Shown here: positions 17,241-24,945 of the stretch, piece by piece | Layout of the letters: each line of letters starts with the position of its first letter | Position numbering within the stretch: the stretch's first letter is position 1 | DNA from: Micromonospora cathayae | GTDB taxonomy: Bacteria; Actinomycetota; Actinomycetes; Mycobacteriales; Micromonosporaceae | Direction of reading: 5' to 3' | Assembly: GCF_028993575.1 (NCBI RefSeq) | Contig: NZ_CP118615.1 | Coordinates: 5,113,001-5,177,000 of the forward strand | DNA: 64,000 bases | Made by a program: the position numbers and the translations under genes | The notes under the pieces: model-generated | What the model saw: the letters and a program-made list of their open reading frames with translations, nothing else | What the model was told of the DNA's origin: nothing | Databases searched by the model: none

Positions 17241-18271
17241 GCGGGCACCGCCTCCTTGCCACCGGCGACCGCGCCGTTGACCGACGGCGCGGGCGCCCCG
17301 CCCACCGGCACGGGCTCGGTGGGCTCCCGTTCGGCGGCCTCACGGTCGGCGACCGCGCGGGCGGCGGCCTCCCGCTCCAGGCGCGCCTTCTCGACGAAGT
17401 GCAGACCCCACAGGAAGCCACCCCGGATCAGGCAGACGATCGCGGTGGCGAAGAAGATGCCGTACGCGATGCTGAAGCCGGTCAGCAGGGCGTAGACGAT
17501 GGCCACGCCGGAGCCGAAGGCGAACTGGGCGGCCGGCCGGGAGGGGGTGGTGCCCGGGTCGGTGACCATGTAGTTGGTGAACAGGACGAACGCCGTACCG
17601 GTCATCATCGCCAGCGCGCCGGGGATGGAGACGTCGAGGATGACGCCCCGGATGACCGCCTGGAGGGCGAAGGTGAGCAGCCAGCCCATGATGAGCCACA
17701 TCCGGCCGGTCAGCTTGCCGTTGATCATGGTACCGCCGATGATGATCAGCATCGGCAGGGCCCAGTCCAGCACGCCGGTGAGGTGCTCGGTGAAGTGGTA
17801 CGGCGGGGCGATGCTGGCCCACGGGTACATCACCAGGATCACCGCGATGCCGAAGTTCGACGGGTTCATGTAGTGCCGCATCCGGCCCTTGAGCGGGGCC
17901 TGGAGCAGCCACTTGCCGCCGACGGCGACACAGACGCCGAAGATCAGCACCAGGATCTGGTCGTTGACGTAGATCAGCATGTTCATGGCGAGGCTGGTGA
18001 TGTGCGCCGGGTAGAGGAACTCCATGAGTCCCCGGAAACCGTTGCCGAGGAAGCGGGGTCGCCGCCCCTCGGCGTGCGCGCCGATGATCTCCAGCACGAT
18101 CTCCACCGTGTAACCGGTGGCGAGCGCCACGAACGGCCACAGCCAGGGCTGCTCGAAGCCGAGGATGACGTACCCGACGATGTTGAAGACCGAGATGGAG
18201 ATCGCGAAGTTCCGCAACGCCTTGATGACCTTGGGGTTGTGACGCGGCGCGGCGATCGTGGTCGCAGCCAT
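17237..18271 (-). CDS. unbU: Enediyne membrane protein UnbU (E5-type)
   Basis: A 344-residue integral membrane protein with about eight to ten helices, related to RnfD/NqrB-like subunits and found beside every PKSE (the UnbU/SgcE5 family). ISVFNIVGYVILGFEQPW, YPAHITSLAMNMLIYV and NPSNFGIAVILVMYPW are well-conserved-looking segments. The frame also has a GTG at 18280, but the AGGAAAG site at 18281-18287 touches it and sits 9 nt before ATG 18271, so the ATG is chosen. It may take part in export, redox supply or membrane anchoring of the pathway; the biochemical role is unknown. The charged C-terminal tail is low complexity. Confidence 0.92.
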   Translation of the reverse strand: MAATTIAAPRHNPKVIKALRNFAISISVFNIVGYVILGFEQPWLWPFVALATGYTVEIVLEIIGAHAEGRRPRFLGNGFRGLMEFLYPAHITSLAMNMLIYVNDQILVLIFGVCVAVGGKWLLQAPLKGRMRHYMNPSNFGIAVILVMYPWASIAPPYHFTEHLTGVLDWALPMLIIIGGTMINGKLTGRMWLIMGWLLTFALQAVIRGVILDVSIPGALAMMTGTAFVLFTNYMVTDPGTTPSRPAAQFAFGSGVAIVYALLTGFSIAYGIFFATAIVCLIRGGFLWGLHFVEKARLEREAAARAVADREAAEREPTEPVPVGGAPAPSVNGAVAGGKEAVPA

Positions 18272-18276
18272 GTCGG

Positions 18277-20226
18277 TCACCTTTCCTGAGCCTGCGAGTC
18301 GAGCTGGAGCGAGTGCCAGCCCGGGGACAACTGAAGGGTTTGCTCACGCATCTGACCGGTCCGGTCGCGCCAGCAGATCCAGACCTCGACCGGGCCGGTG
18401 ACCTCGGGGCCGAGGCCGATGTGCACCTCGTTGCTGCGCTTGCCGGAGTGGCCGCCGCCGCCGTCGACCCGGCTGACGAACTTCCGGCCGTCCGAGGTGG
18501 TCACCCGGACCTGCGCGCCGACCACCGGGGAGCCGACGGTCGCGCCCTCGATCGGGGCGTGGGTCAGCTTGAGGCCGACGAACGCGCCCGGCTTCGGGCT
18601 GTCGTTGTGGTAGAAGACCGGCTCGTCCCACTGGCGGGCCACCGCGAAGTCGAGGCGGCCGTCGCCGTCGGCGTCACCGGTGGCGATGCCCCGGGTCGGG
18701 ACCGGGATGTCCAGGCCCAGCTCACCGGCGAGGTCGACGTACCGGCCGTCGTCGCCCTTGGCGAAGAAGTGCAGCCGCTGGCTGCCGCCGATGTCGTCAC
18801 CGGAGGTCAGGTGCGGCCACCACAGCGGGTTGCGCAGCAGGTCGTCGTTGGAGGTGGCCAGCTCCTGCAGCTGCGGCCAGCGGTTGACGTCGCCCTTGAC
18901 GAACCCGGTCGCCTGGGTCACCACCAGCTCGCCGCTGTTGTTGTAGTCGGCCATCTTCACGTCCCAGCCCCACCCGGACCAGGCCAGCCCCCACGGCGCG
19001 CTCTTGTCGGTGAAGGGCGCCTTGCCGTCGGCGAACTGCCGGCGCACGTCCTCGTGGTTCTTGCCGTCGTTGACGAACGCGAAGTGGCTCTCCTCGATGC
19101 CGAAGCTGGTGGTGATGTTGCTGACGTACATGTCGTAGAGGCCGTCGCGGTCGAGGTCACCGAAGTCGACGCCCATGCCCTTGAAGGAGTCCATGCCGAC
19201 CCGCTTCGACTTCGGCGTCCAGGCCCGGCCCCGGGCGCTCTCCACCACCTCGAACGAGATCTTCCCCGGCTTCGAGGTGTTGTGCAGCAGCCGGTCGGGG
19301 CCGAAGTCGTTGCCCACGTACAGCTCGGGGAGCATGTCCCCGTCGAGGTCGTTGGCGCCCGCGGCCAGCGCCCAGCCCTTCGACACGTCGCGCGGCAGCA
19401 CGTTGTCCACCTTCTTGAAGGTGACCGTCGGCTCCGCGCCGGCGGTGCCACCGGCGAAGCAGAAGAAGTAGTCCTCGCCGCCGTTGAACGCCTGCGACAT
19501 CGAGTGGTTCATCTCCACGCCGCCGTTGATCGAGTCGTCGAGCACCGGCCCGTGCGGGAAGTAGTTGCCGACGAAGATGTCCAGGTGACCGTCGCCGTCG
19601 AAGTCGTCGATGGCGACCGCGTTGGTGTTCCACTGCGGCTCGGTGTACGTGGTGGTGTCCCCCGGCACCAGCTCGTACGGCCGGAACGCGGCCATCGACA
19701 GGGTGGTCGCGCCGGCGCGGGCCAGGTAGATGATCGGCGTCCGGCCCCACAGGTAGACCAGCAGGTCCATCCGGCCGTCCTCGTTGAAGTCGCCCGGCGC
19801 GCAGCCCATCGGGGCCATCACGTCGTTCATCGGCAACGGGTCCGGGTTCAGCGCGAACGGGACGTACCGGTCGGCGCCCGGTCCGGGGGTCGGGGTGACC
19901 ATCACCCGGTCGGTACGCGGGTCGGTGACGCAGAGGTCGTTGGCGAGACCGTCGCCGTCGATGTCGTTCATCGCGATTCCGGACCCCACCGAGGAGATCC
20001 AGGCGTCGATGTTGCGGTACCGCTGGTTGACTTTCCGGATGGTCTGCTGTGGAGCGCCGCCGGGCAACGCGATGGCCATCGGGCTGAAGGCGTACCCGTC
20101 CGCCATGCTCTCCCGTTCGTCCGCCGACGCGCTGGGCAGACGGGACACGAAGAACATACTCACGACGAGGGCGAGAGCGACGACTCCGGCCAGGTGCCGA
20201 CGCAGCCAGCCAATTGTCATTGCCAT
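18277..20226 (-). CDS. unbV: Enediyne protein UnbV (E4-type), FG-GAP repeats with ASPIC/UnbV domain
   Basis: A 649-residue protein with an N-terminal hydrophobic anchor (LAGVVALALVVSMFFVSRL), so most of it should lie outside the membrane. At least six calcium-type FG-GAP repeats are visible: DIDGDGLANDL, DFNEDGRMDLL, DFDGDGHLDIF, DLDGDMLPELY, DLDRDGLYDMY and DADGDGRLDF. The C-terminal 120 residues carry the UnbV/ASPIC pattern. It is one of the conserved genes next to PKSE and probably forms a beta-propeller. Role unknown. The ATG has GGAGG 9 nt upstream. It starts 3 bp after unbL and ends 5 bp before unbU. Confidence 0.93.
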   Translation of the reverse strand: MAMTIGWLRRHLAGVVALALVVSMFFVSRLPSASADERESMADGYAFSPMAIALPGGAPQQTIRKVNQRYRNIDAWISSVGSGIAMNDIDGDGLANDLCVTDPRTDRVMVTPTPGPGADRYVPFALNPDPLPMNDVMAPMGCAPGDFNEDGRMDLLVYLWGRTPIIYLARAGATTLSMAAFRPYELVPGDTTTYTEPQWNTNAVAIDDFDGDGHLDIFVGNYFPHGPVLDDSINGGVEMNHSMSQAFNGGEDYFFCFAGGTAGAEPTVTFKKVDNVLPRDVSKGWALAAGANDLDGDMLPELYVGNDFGPDRLLHNTSKPGKISFEVVESARGRAWTPKSKRVGMDSFKGMGVDFGDLDRDGLYDMYVSNITTSFGIEESHFAFVNDGKNHEDVRRQFADGKAPFTDKSAPWGLAWSGWGWDVKMADYNNSGELVVTQATGFVKGDVNRWPQLQELATSNDDLLRNPLWWPHLTSGDDIGGSQRLHFFAKGDDGRYVDLAGELGLDIPVPTRGIATGDADGDGRLDFAVARQWDEPVFYHNDSPKPGAFVGLKLTHAPIEGATVGSPVVGAQVRVTTSDGRKFVSRVDGGGGHSGKRSNEVHIGLGPEVTGPVEVWICWRDRTGQMREQTLQLSPGWHSLQLDSQAQER

Positions 20227-20229
20227 GTG

Positions 20230-21204
20230 CTAGTTCCTCCCGATGGCCACGAATTCCCGGGCGACCTGCTGTCGCCAGATCTCGTACGCCGGTAGCTGGT
20301 CACCGTCCGGCCCGTCCGGACGAGTCGTTTCGGCCAGGGTGGCCGCGGCGGTGGCCGTCATCCCGCAGAAGACGCGGGTGGCCACCTCGGTGTGCGGGAC
20401 GAGCAGGCCGGCCCGGATCCGGGCCTCGGCGGCGAAGGCGCTGGCCTGGGCGACGAACGGCCGGTGTTCACCGGCGCGCTGCCAGAAGGTCTGCAACTCC
20501 GCCTCGTCGGCGCCGCCCGCGTACGTGGCGGCCAGCCCGGCGCCGCTGTAGAGGTCCTGGTGGCGCTCCGGGTCGAACCCGTCGATCGCGTCGGCCACCC
20601 GTACGGCGTCGGTGCCGTACACGAACCACATCGCCCGCCCGATGCCCTGGTCGATCGCCCGCTGCACGTAGGACTGCGGGCCACCGCCGTGCCAGGTGAA
20701 CGACGGGTCCCGGTACTGGTCGTACACGTACCGGGCGGTCTTGAAGTACGCCTGGTGGAACCCGTAGCCGTCCAGCGCGAGCCAGCGCAGCGTCGGGTCG
20801 GGCAGGACGAGCCGCTGCCACCGGAACCGGGGTACCCGGGCCATCGCCCAGCCGATCCCCACGTACGCCATGTAGATGTGCCGGTCGCCCGGCCCGGCCA
20901 GGAAGCGGGGGCTGTTGTCCCGCCGCCACAGCGACAGCCCGTCGATGACCGCGTAGGCCATCGCCGCGCCCTCGTACGCGAAGCCCCGGAATCTCGGCTG
21001 CAACGCGTCGATCCGCCGTTCGGCAATGCTCTGGTCCTTCGCTTCCGCCGCGATGGCGTACCCGGCGAGAAACGATTTTCCGACGGTTTCCAGAATGTCC
21101 CGCGCCACCTGGTTCTTGACGTGGAAGCCACGGACGTCGAGGCGCGTCTCGGAGACGTCCGGCGTGATGATACGGCGCCTGAGCGTGCGCCAACGATCAG
21201 ACAA
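20230..21204 (-). CDS. unbL: Enediyne protein UnbL (E3-type), DUF1702, copy 1
   Basis: A 324-residue DUF1702 protein, the UnbL/SgcE3 family. Recognisable blocks are RRIITPDVSETRLDVRGFHV at the start, RGFAYEGAAMAYAVIDGL, IYMAYVGIGWAMARVPRF, LALDGYGFHQAYF and GIGRAMWFVYG. The start is TTG at 21204 with GGAGG 4 nt upstream. It heads the long minus-strand unit unbL-unbV-unbU-pksE-tebC-reductase-P450. The family is soluble and of unknown activity; it is present in nearly all enediyne clusters. A second DUF1702 gene lies just upstream in its own unit. Confidence 0.9.
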   Translation of the reverse strand: MSDRWRTLRRRIITPDVSETRLDVRGFHVKNQVARDILETVGKSFLAGYAIAAEAKDQSIAERRIDALQPRFRGFAYEGAAMAYAVIDGLSLWRRDNSPRFLAGPGDRHIYMAYVGIGWAMARVPRFRWQRLVLPDPTLRWLALDGYGFHQAYFKTARYVYDQYRDPSFTWHGGGPQSYVQRAIDQGIGRAMWFVYGTDAVRVADAIDGFDPERHQDLYSGAGLAATYAGGADEAELQTFWQRAGEHRPFVAQASAFAAEARIRAGLLVPHTEVATRVFCGMTATAAATLAETTRPDGPDGDQLPAYEIWRQQVAREFVAIGRN

Positions 21205-21247
21205 AGCGCCTCCAGGAGAAGAGAGCCCAACAACGGCCTGTGTGCCT

Positions 21248-21264
21248 TGACAAATACTGTCAGC
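21248..21264. promoter_or_regulatory. Inverted repeat in the enediyne core promoter region
   Basis: TTGACA, five bases, TGTCAG: near-perfect 6-bp arms centred 52 bp upstream of unbL, in the only A/T-rich pocket between the terminator at 21325-21360 and the operon. It is a good operator candidate. I could not assign a convincing -35/-10 pair on the minus strand. Confidence 0.4.
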
Positions 21265-21324
21265 CGCCTGGGGTAAAGTCTTCTTCGCGCGTGCGAAGGG
21301 GACCGGTCAGCAGCCCACAAAAAG

Positions 21325-21360
21325 GCGTCGGCCTGCCCAGACAATGGATCAGGCCGACGC
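21325..21360 (-). terminator. Intrinsic terminator with T-run after DUF1702 copy 2
   Basis: An 11-bp perfect stem (21325-21335 with 21350-21360, arm GCGTCGGCCTG) with a 14-nt loop. Read on the minus strand it is followed by CTTTTTG, a classic rho-independent terminator and rare in this G+C-rich DNA. It separates the AhpD/DUF1702-2 transcript from the enediyne core operon. Confidence 0.8.
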
Positions 21361-21412
21361 ATGGGAACAACCGCGCGACGATCATCCGCAATTAATCATG
21401 TGCGGTGGCCCG

Positions 21413-22396
21413 TCAATGACGGGCGGCCAGGCAGTACTCGCGGATCCGCTGCCGCCAGGTCTCGTACGGCGGCACGCCCTCGCGCGGGCGCAGGTCCACC
21501 GCGACGTCGTCGGCGAGCGCGGCGGCGGCGGCCACCTCCATGCCGAGCAGCGCGTCGGCGGCCACGGCGGTGTGCTCGGGCACCAGGCCGCTGAAGGTGC
21601 GGGCCTTGACCGCGAACACCGCGCCCTGGGCCAGGTCGCCCCGGTGCTCGCCGGCGGCCACCGGCAGCCCGGCCAGCTCGGCCGCGCCACAGCCGCCGGC
21701 GAAGACGGCGGCCAGCCCGACGCCGCTCCACAGGTCGGCGTGCCGTTCGCTGGCGAACCGGCGTACCGCGGCCTCGACGTCGGCCACCCGGGCCCCGTGG
21801 ATGAACCACAGCGCCCGCCCGATGCCCTGGTCGACGGCGCGCGGGAAGTAGTCGGCGTGGCCCTGCCACGGGTACGGCGCGAGCCGCTCCTGGGCGTCCA
21901 CGTACCGGGGGGTGTCGAAGTAGGCCTTGTCGAAGCCGTAGCCGTCGACCGCCAGCCAGGTCATCGTCGGGTGGTACGGCACACCGGGCAGATCCGGCAC
22001 CACGGTGCGCCACAGCACCCGGGGCAGCCGGGCCATCGCGAACCCGATGCCGATGTAGGCGAGGAAGATGTGCGGCCGGCCCGGCCCGAGCAGCAGGTCC
22101 CGGGTGCGTACCCCCCGGCCGCCGCGCATCGCGTCGAGCACCGTGCACGCCATCGTGGCGCCCTCGTAGGCGAACCCGCGCAGGGCGGGCGCCACCAGTT
22201 CCAGCCGGCGTTCCAGCTCCCACTGGTCCCGGGCGTCGATGCCCCACTCGAACCCGCAGACCACCGACTGCGGGACGGCCTCCAGCTCACGGGCCGCCGC
22301 CGAGTCCGGCTGCGGGAAGCCCCGCCGGGCGAAGCCGACCTCCGCCAGTGAGGGGGCCAGCACCAGCCGGCGCAACGAGCCCAGAACGGTCGACAT
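21413..22396 (-). CDS. DUF1702 protein, UnbL paralogue (copy 2)
   Basis: A 327-residue paralogue of the unbL product sharing the same blocks: RGFAYEGATMACTVLDAM, IFLAYIGIGFAMARLPRV, LAVDGYGFDKAYF and GIGRALWFIHGARVAD. It differs enough to be an old duplicate rather than a recent one. ATG 22396 follows CGGAGGACCGC. It is transcribed in the same direction as the core operon but ends at its own terminator, and probably forms a unit with the AhpD-like gene 124 bp upstream. It may act with UnbL as a heteromer or on a later intermediate; this is inference. Confidence 0.88.
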   Translation of the reverse strand: MSTVLGSLRRLVLAPSLAEVGFARRGFPQPDSAAARELEAVPQSVVCGFEWGIDARDQWELERRLELVAPALRGFAYEGATMACTVLDAMRGGRGVRTRDLLLGPGRPHIFLAYIGIGFAMARLPRVLWRTVVPDLPGVPYHPTMTWLAVDGYGFDKAYFDTPRYVDAQERLAPYPWQGHADYFPRAVDQGIGRALWFIHGARVADVEAAVRRFASERHADLWSGVGLAAVFAGGCGAAELAGLPVAAGEHRGDLAQGAVFAVKARTFSGLVPEHTAVAADALLGMEVAAAAALADDVAVDLRPREGVPPYETWRQRIREYCLAARH

Positions 22397-22520
22397 GCGG
22401 TCCTCCGATGGTCGGTGCCGGTAGGGACGGTCCGTCCCCCTTGCGGACCGGAGGGGGACCGTTCGTGCGGTCGGTGGCCGGGGCGGGCACCGGCCGGGGT
22501 ACGGGGTGCGGAACGGGCGG

Positions 22521-23621
22521 TCATCCGCCGGCCGGGTGCGGGGCGGGCGGGGTGGCCGCCGGCCGGGGGTCGGTCGGCAGGTGCAGCGCGCCGACCTGGC
22601 GGGCCGCGACGAGGCTGGCCCAGCCGACCGCCTCGACGAGTTGCCGGTCCCCCGGGTGGTGCCGGCGGAACTCCGCCACCACCTCCTCGTCCACCTGGTA
22701 GGAGGCGAACGCGGTCAGCAGGGCCAGCCGCCCGGCCGCCCGGTCCGGCTCGGACAGGTGGTCGACCAGGTCCTCGCACCACTGTCGACTCAGGCCGGTC
22801 TCCTCGCCCCGCCAGCGTCCCAGGCGTCGCCGCACGACCGCGCGGACCTCCGGGGACAGCGCCCGCTCACCGGCCGCCTCCAGCGCCGCGTAGGCGCGCG
22901 CCGTCGCCTGGGCCACCGCCTCGTTGCCGACCGCCCAGCCCGCGTCGGCGGGCAGCTCGGCGGGCGGCAGCAGCGACACCGAACGCCCGGCCGGATGCGA
23001 CTCGCGCAGGGTACGGCCGAGCAGGCGGCCGATGCCGTGCTTGACCCGCCGCCGGGCGGCCGGCGTCAACCGGGGCGGCACCAGGAAGCTGGACAGGAAG
23101 ACGTTCACCATCCGGGTCAGGTAGTGGAAGCTGACCACCACGCCCACCAGCTCGGCGCGTTCGGCGGCGGTGAGGGTCAGGTCCACCGGCGCGTCCGGCA
23201 GGTGGGCGTTGCGGGCCCAGCCGGCGAGCGCCCGGATCCGCGGGTCGGCGACGTTCTCCACCCGGTCGGCGACGATCGCCTCCGCGTCGTCGGCGTCGGC
23301 GTCGGCGTACATCCCGGCGCTGTGCATGTCGACGCAGTAGGGGCAGATGGTGCTCACCGAGACGGCGGCGGCGACGGCCTCCTTCGCCATCCGGTCGACC
23401 GCTCCCCCGGTCATCAGTGGTTCCCGCATCAGCATCCAGTAGGCGGCGAGCGCTTCCGGTGCCGGCGAGTGCAGCAGCAACGGTGGCGTGACCAGTCGCA
23501 TCTCCTCGGCCGCCTGGGCGTAGACGTCGGCGACGACACCCCCGGCGTCCGCCGGTGGGACCGGCGTGACGTACTTGACCTGGCGCTGGACGACCGACGA
23601 TACGACCCGGCTGGCGAGCAC
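22521..23621 (-). CDS. AhpD/carboxymuconolactone decarboxylase-like protein, copy 1
   Basis: A 366-residue alpha-helical protein. Residues 75-110 carry the AhpD peroxidase motif CPYCVDMHSAG with Cys93, Cys96 and His100 intact. At about twice the usual 180 residues, it looks like a two-domain version: a C-terminal half with LALLTAFASYQVDEEVV and SWASLVAARQVG-type helices repeats the fold without the cysteines. The start is GTG 23621, preceded by GGGAGG; an upstream in-frame ATG lacks a site. It heads the unit with DUF1702 copy 2 and has a close relative at 24902-26014. It may match the ~370-residue E2-type core protein of 9-membered clusters; that link is from memory and unsure. Confidence 0.78.
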   Translation of the reverse strand: MLASRVVSSVVQRQVKYVTPVPPADAGGVVADVYAQAAEEMRLVTPPLLLHSPAPEALAAYWMLMREPLMTGGAVDRMAKEAVAAAVSVSTICPYCVDMHSAGMYADADADDAEAIVADRVENVADPRIRALAGWARNAHLPDAPVDLTLTAAERAELVGVVVSFHYLTRMVNVFLSSFLVPPRLTPAARRRVKHGIGRLLGRTLRESHPAGRSVSLLPPAELPADAGWAVGNEAVAQATARAYAALEAAGERALSPEVRAVVRRRLGRWRGEETGLSRQWCEDLVDHLSEPDRAAGRLALLTAFASYQVDEEVVAEFRRHHPGDRQLVEAVGWASLVAARQVGALHLPTDPRPAATPPAPHPAGG

Positions 23622-23913
23622 GTCCGCCTCCCTGGTTGAGGTGGTTCGGATCCCGGGCGGTCGCGTCACGTCCGGGTTGCCCCGGCGGTACGACGTCGAC
23701 GGGGCCCGACGTCACGCCCGGTCGGTGCACCACCGCGACGTGACAGTTGCCAGCATTGCTCCCGGTCCGACGTGGAACGAACTTCGAGATTGCGCACCCC
23801 CGCCCCGGACGGGCGGCCGGGTTCCCGGCCGGGCGAACGGGGCACGCGGCGAGAAGTGCCGGCCTCACAAGCCATCGATAATCGCCGAAGGGTTGCGGGG
23901 TGAGGAGGAGCTG

Positions 23914-24945
23914 ATGACCGTTCTGGTGACCGGTGGCACCGGGTTCGTCGGGTCGCACACGGTGGCCGCGCTGCGGCGGGCCGGGCGACCGGTCCGGCTG
24001 CTCGTCCGGGATCCGGCCCGGGTCGCCCCGGCGCTCGCGCCACTCGGGGTGGACCCCGACGGCGTCGAGGTCGTGTCCGGTGACGTCACCGATCCGGCGG
24101 CCGTCGCGGCGGCGGTACGCGGCTGCGCCGCGGTGCTGCACGCCGCCTCGGTCTACAGCTTCGACCCGCGCGCGCACGCCCGGATGCGGGCGGTGAACGT
24201 CCGGGGCACCGAGGTGGTGCTCGACGCCGCCCGGTCCGCCGGGGTGGGCCAGATCGGGTACGTCTCCACCTTCGGCGCGTTGCTGCCGGCCGACCACGAC
24301 CCGGTGACCCCGGTGTCCCCGGTGGGCCGGCCCCGGGAGACGTACCTGGCGACCAAGGCGGACGCGGAACGGGTGGCCCGCCGGCACCAGGACGAGGGCG
24401 CGCCGCTGGTCGTCACCTACCCGGTCGCCACGCTCGGCCCGCACGACCCGTACCTGGGCGACCAGACGGCCCGGCTACGCAACCTGCTGCGCGGGCTGAT
24501 GCCGATCTGGCCGACCGGCGGGTTCCCGGTCGGCGACGTGCGCGACCTGGCCCGGCTGCACGCCGAGGTGCTGCGCCCCGGTCACGGTCCCGGCCGGTTC
24601 CTCGGCCCCGGCCGGTACGTCAGCACCCGGGAGTACGTCCGTACCGTGCGGCAGGTGACCGGGCGGCCGCTGCCGACCGTCCACCTGCCGGCCGGGGCGA
24701 TGCTGCCGGTCGGCCGGTTGGCCGACCTGGCGCAGCGGGTGCTCCCGGTGGACCTGCCGGCCCAGTACGGGGCGATCTACACCTGCCGGGTGTCCCGGGG
24801 GGTGGACACCACCGCCACCGACCGGCTACTGGGCGCGCCGGCCAGGCCGTTCGAGCAGACCGTGGCGGACACCGTGCGGTGGCTCGCCGGGGCCGGTCAC
24901 CTCAGCCGGCGGCGGGCGGGGCGAGCGGCTGCTCGGGAGGCGTGA
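23914..24945 (+). CDS. Extended SDR, NAD(P)-dependent epimerase/dehydratase-like
   Basis: A 343-residue extended short-chain dehydrogenase. MTVLVTGGTGFVGSHTVAAL holds the GxxGxxG cofactor loop at residues 7-13, HAASVYSF follows strand 4, VSTFGALL gives the serine, and the ETYLATKADAE segment carries the tyrosine and lysine of YxxxK in the relaxed form YLATK. The ATG at 23914 follows GAGGAGGAG and the fold starts right there, though the frame is open far upstream. The family reduces or oxidises alcohols and ketones, often dihydroflavonol- or steroid-type. It sits between the two AhpD-like genes, and its 3' end overlaps the second by 44 bp tail to tail. Confidence 0.85.
   Translation: MTVLVTGGTGFVGSHTVAALRRAGRPVRLLVRDPARVAPALAPLGVDPDGVEVVSGDVTDPAAVAAAVRGCAAVLHAASVYSFDPRAHARMRAVNVRGTEVVLDAARSAGVGQIGYVSTFGALLPADHDPVTPVSPVGRPRETYLATKADAERVARRHQDEGAPLVVTYPVATLGPHDPYLGDQTARLRNLLRGLMPIWPTGGFPVGDVRDLARLHAEVLRPGHGPGRFLGPGRYVSTREYVRTVRQVTGRPLPTVHLPAGAMLPVGRLADLAQRVLPVDLPAQYGAIYTCRVSRGVDTTATDRLLGAPARPFEQTVADTVRWLAGAGHLSRRRAGRAAAREA

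Noticed and set aside
12469..17421. A 1650-codon minus-strand frame overlapping the PKS
   Set aside because: It is a frame-shifted shadow of pksE rich in Arg, Gly and Pro. The true frame has all polyketide synthase motifs.
18313..20295. A 660-codon plus-strand frame opposite unbV
   Set aside because: Its composition (Val, Ala, Asp, Arg, Glu only) is that of an antisense shadow, and the FG-GAP repeats are on the minus strand.
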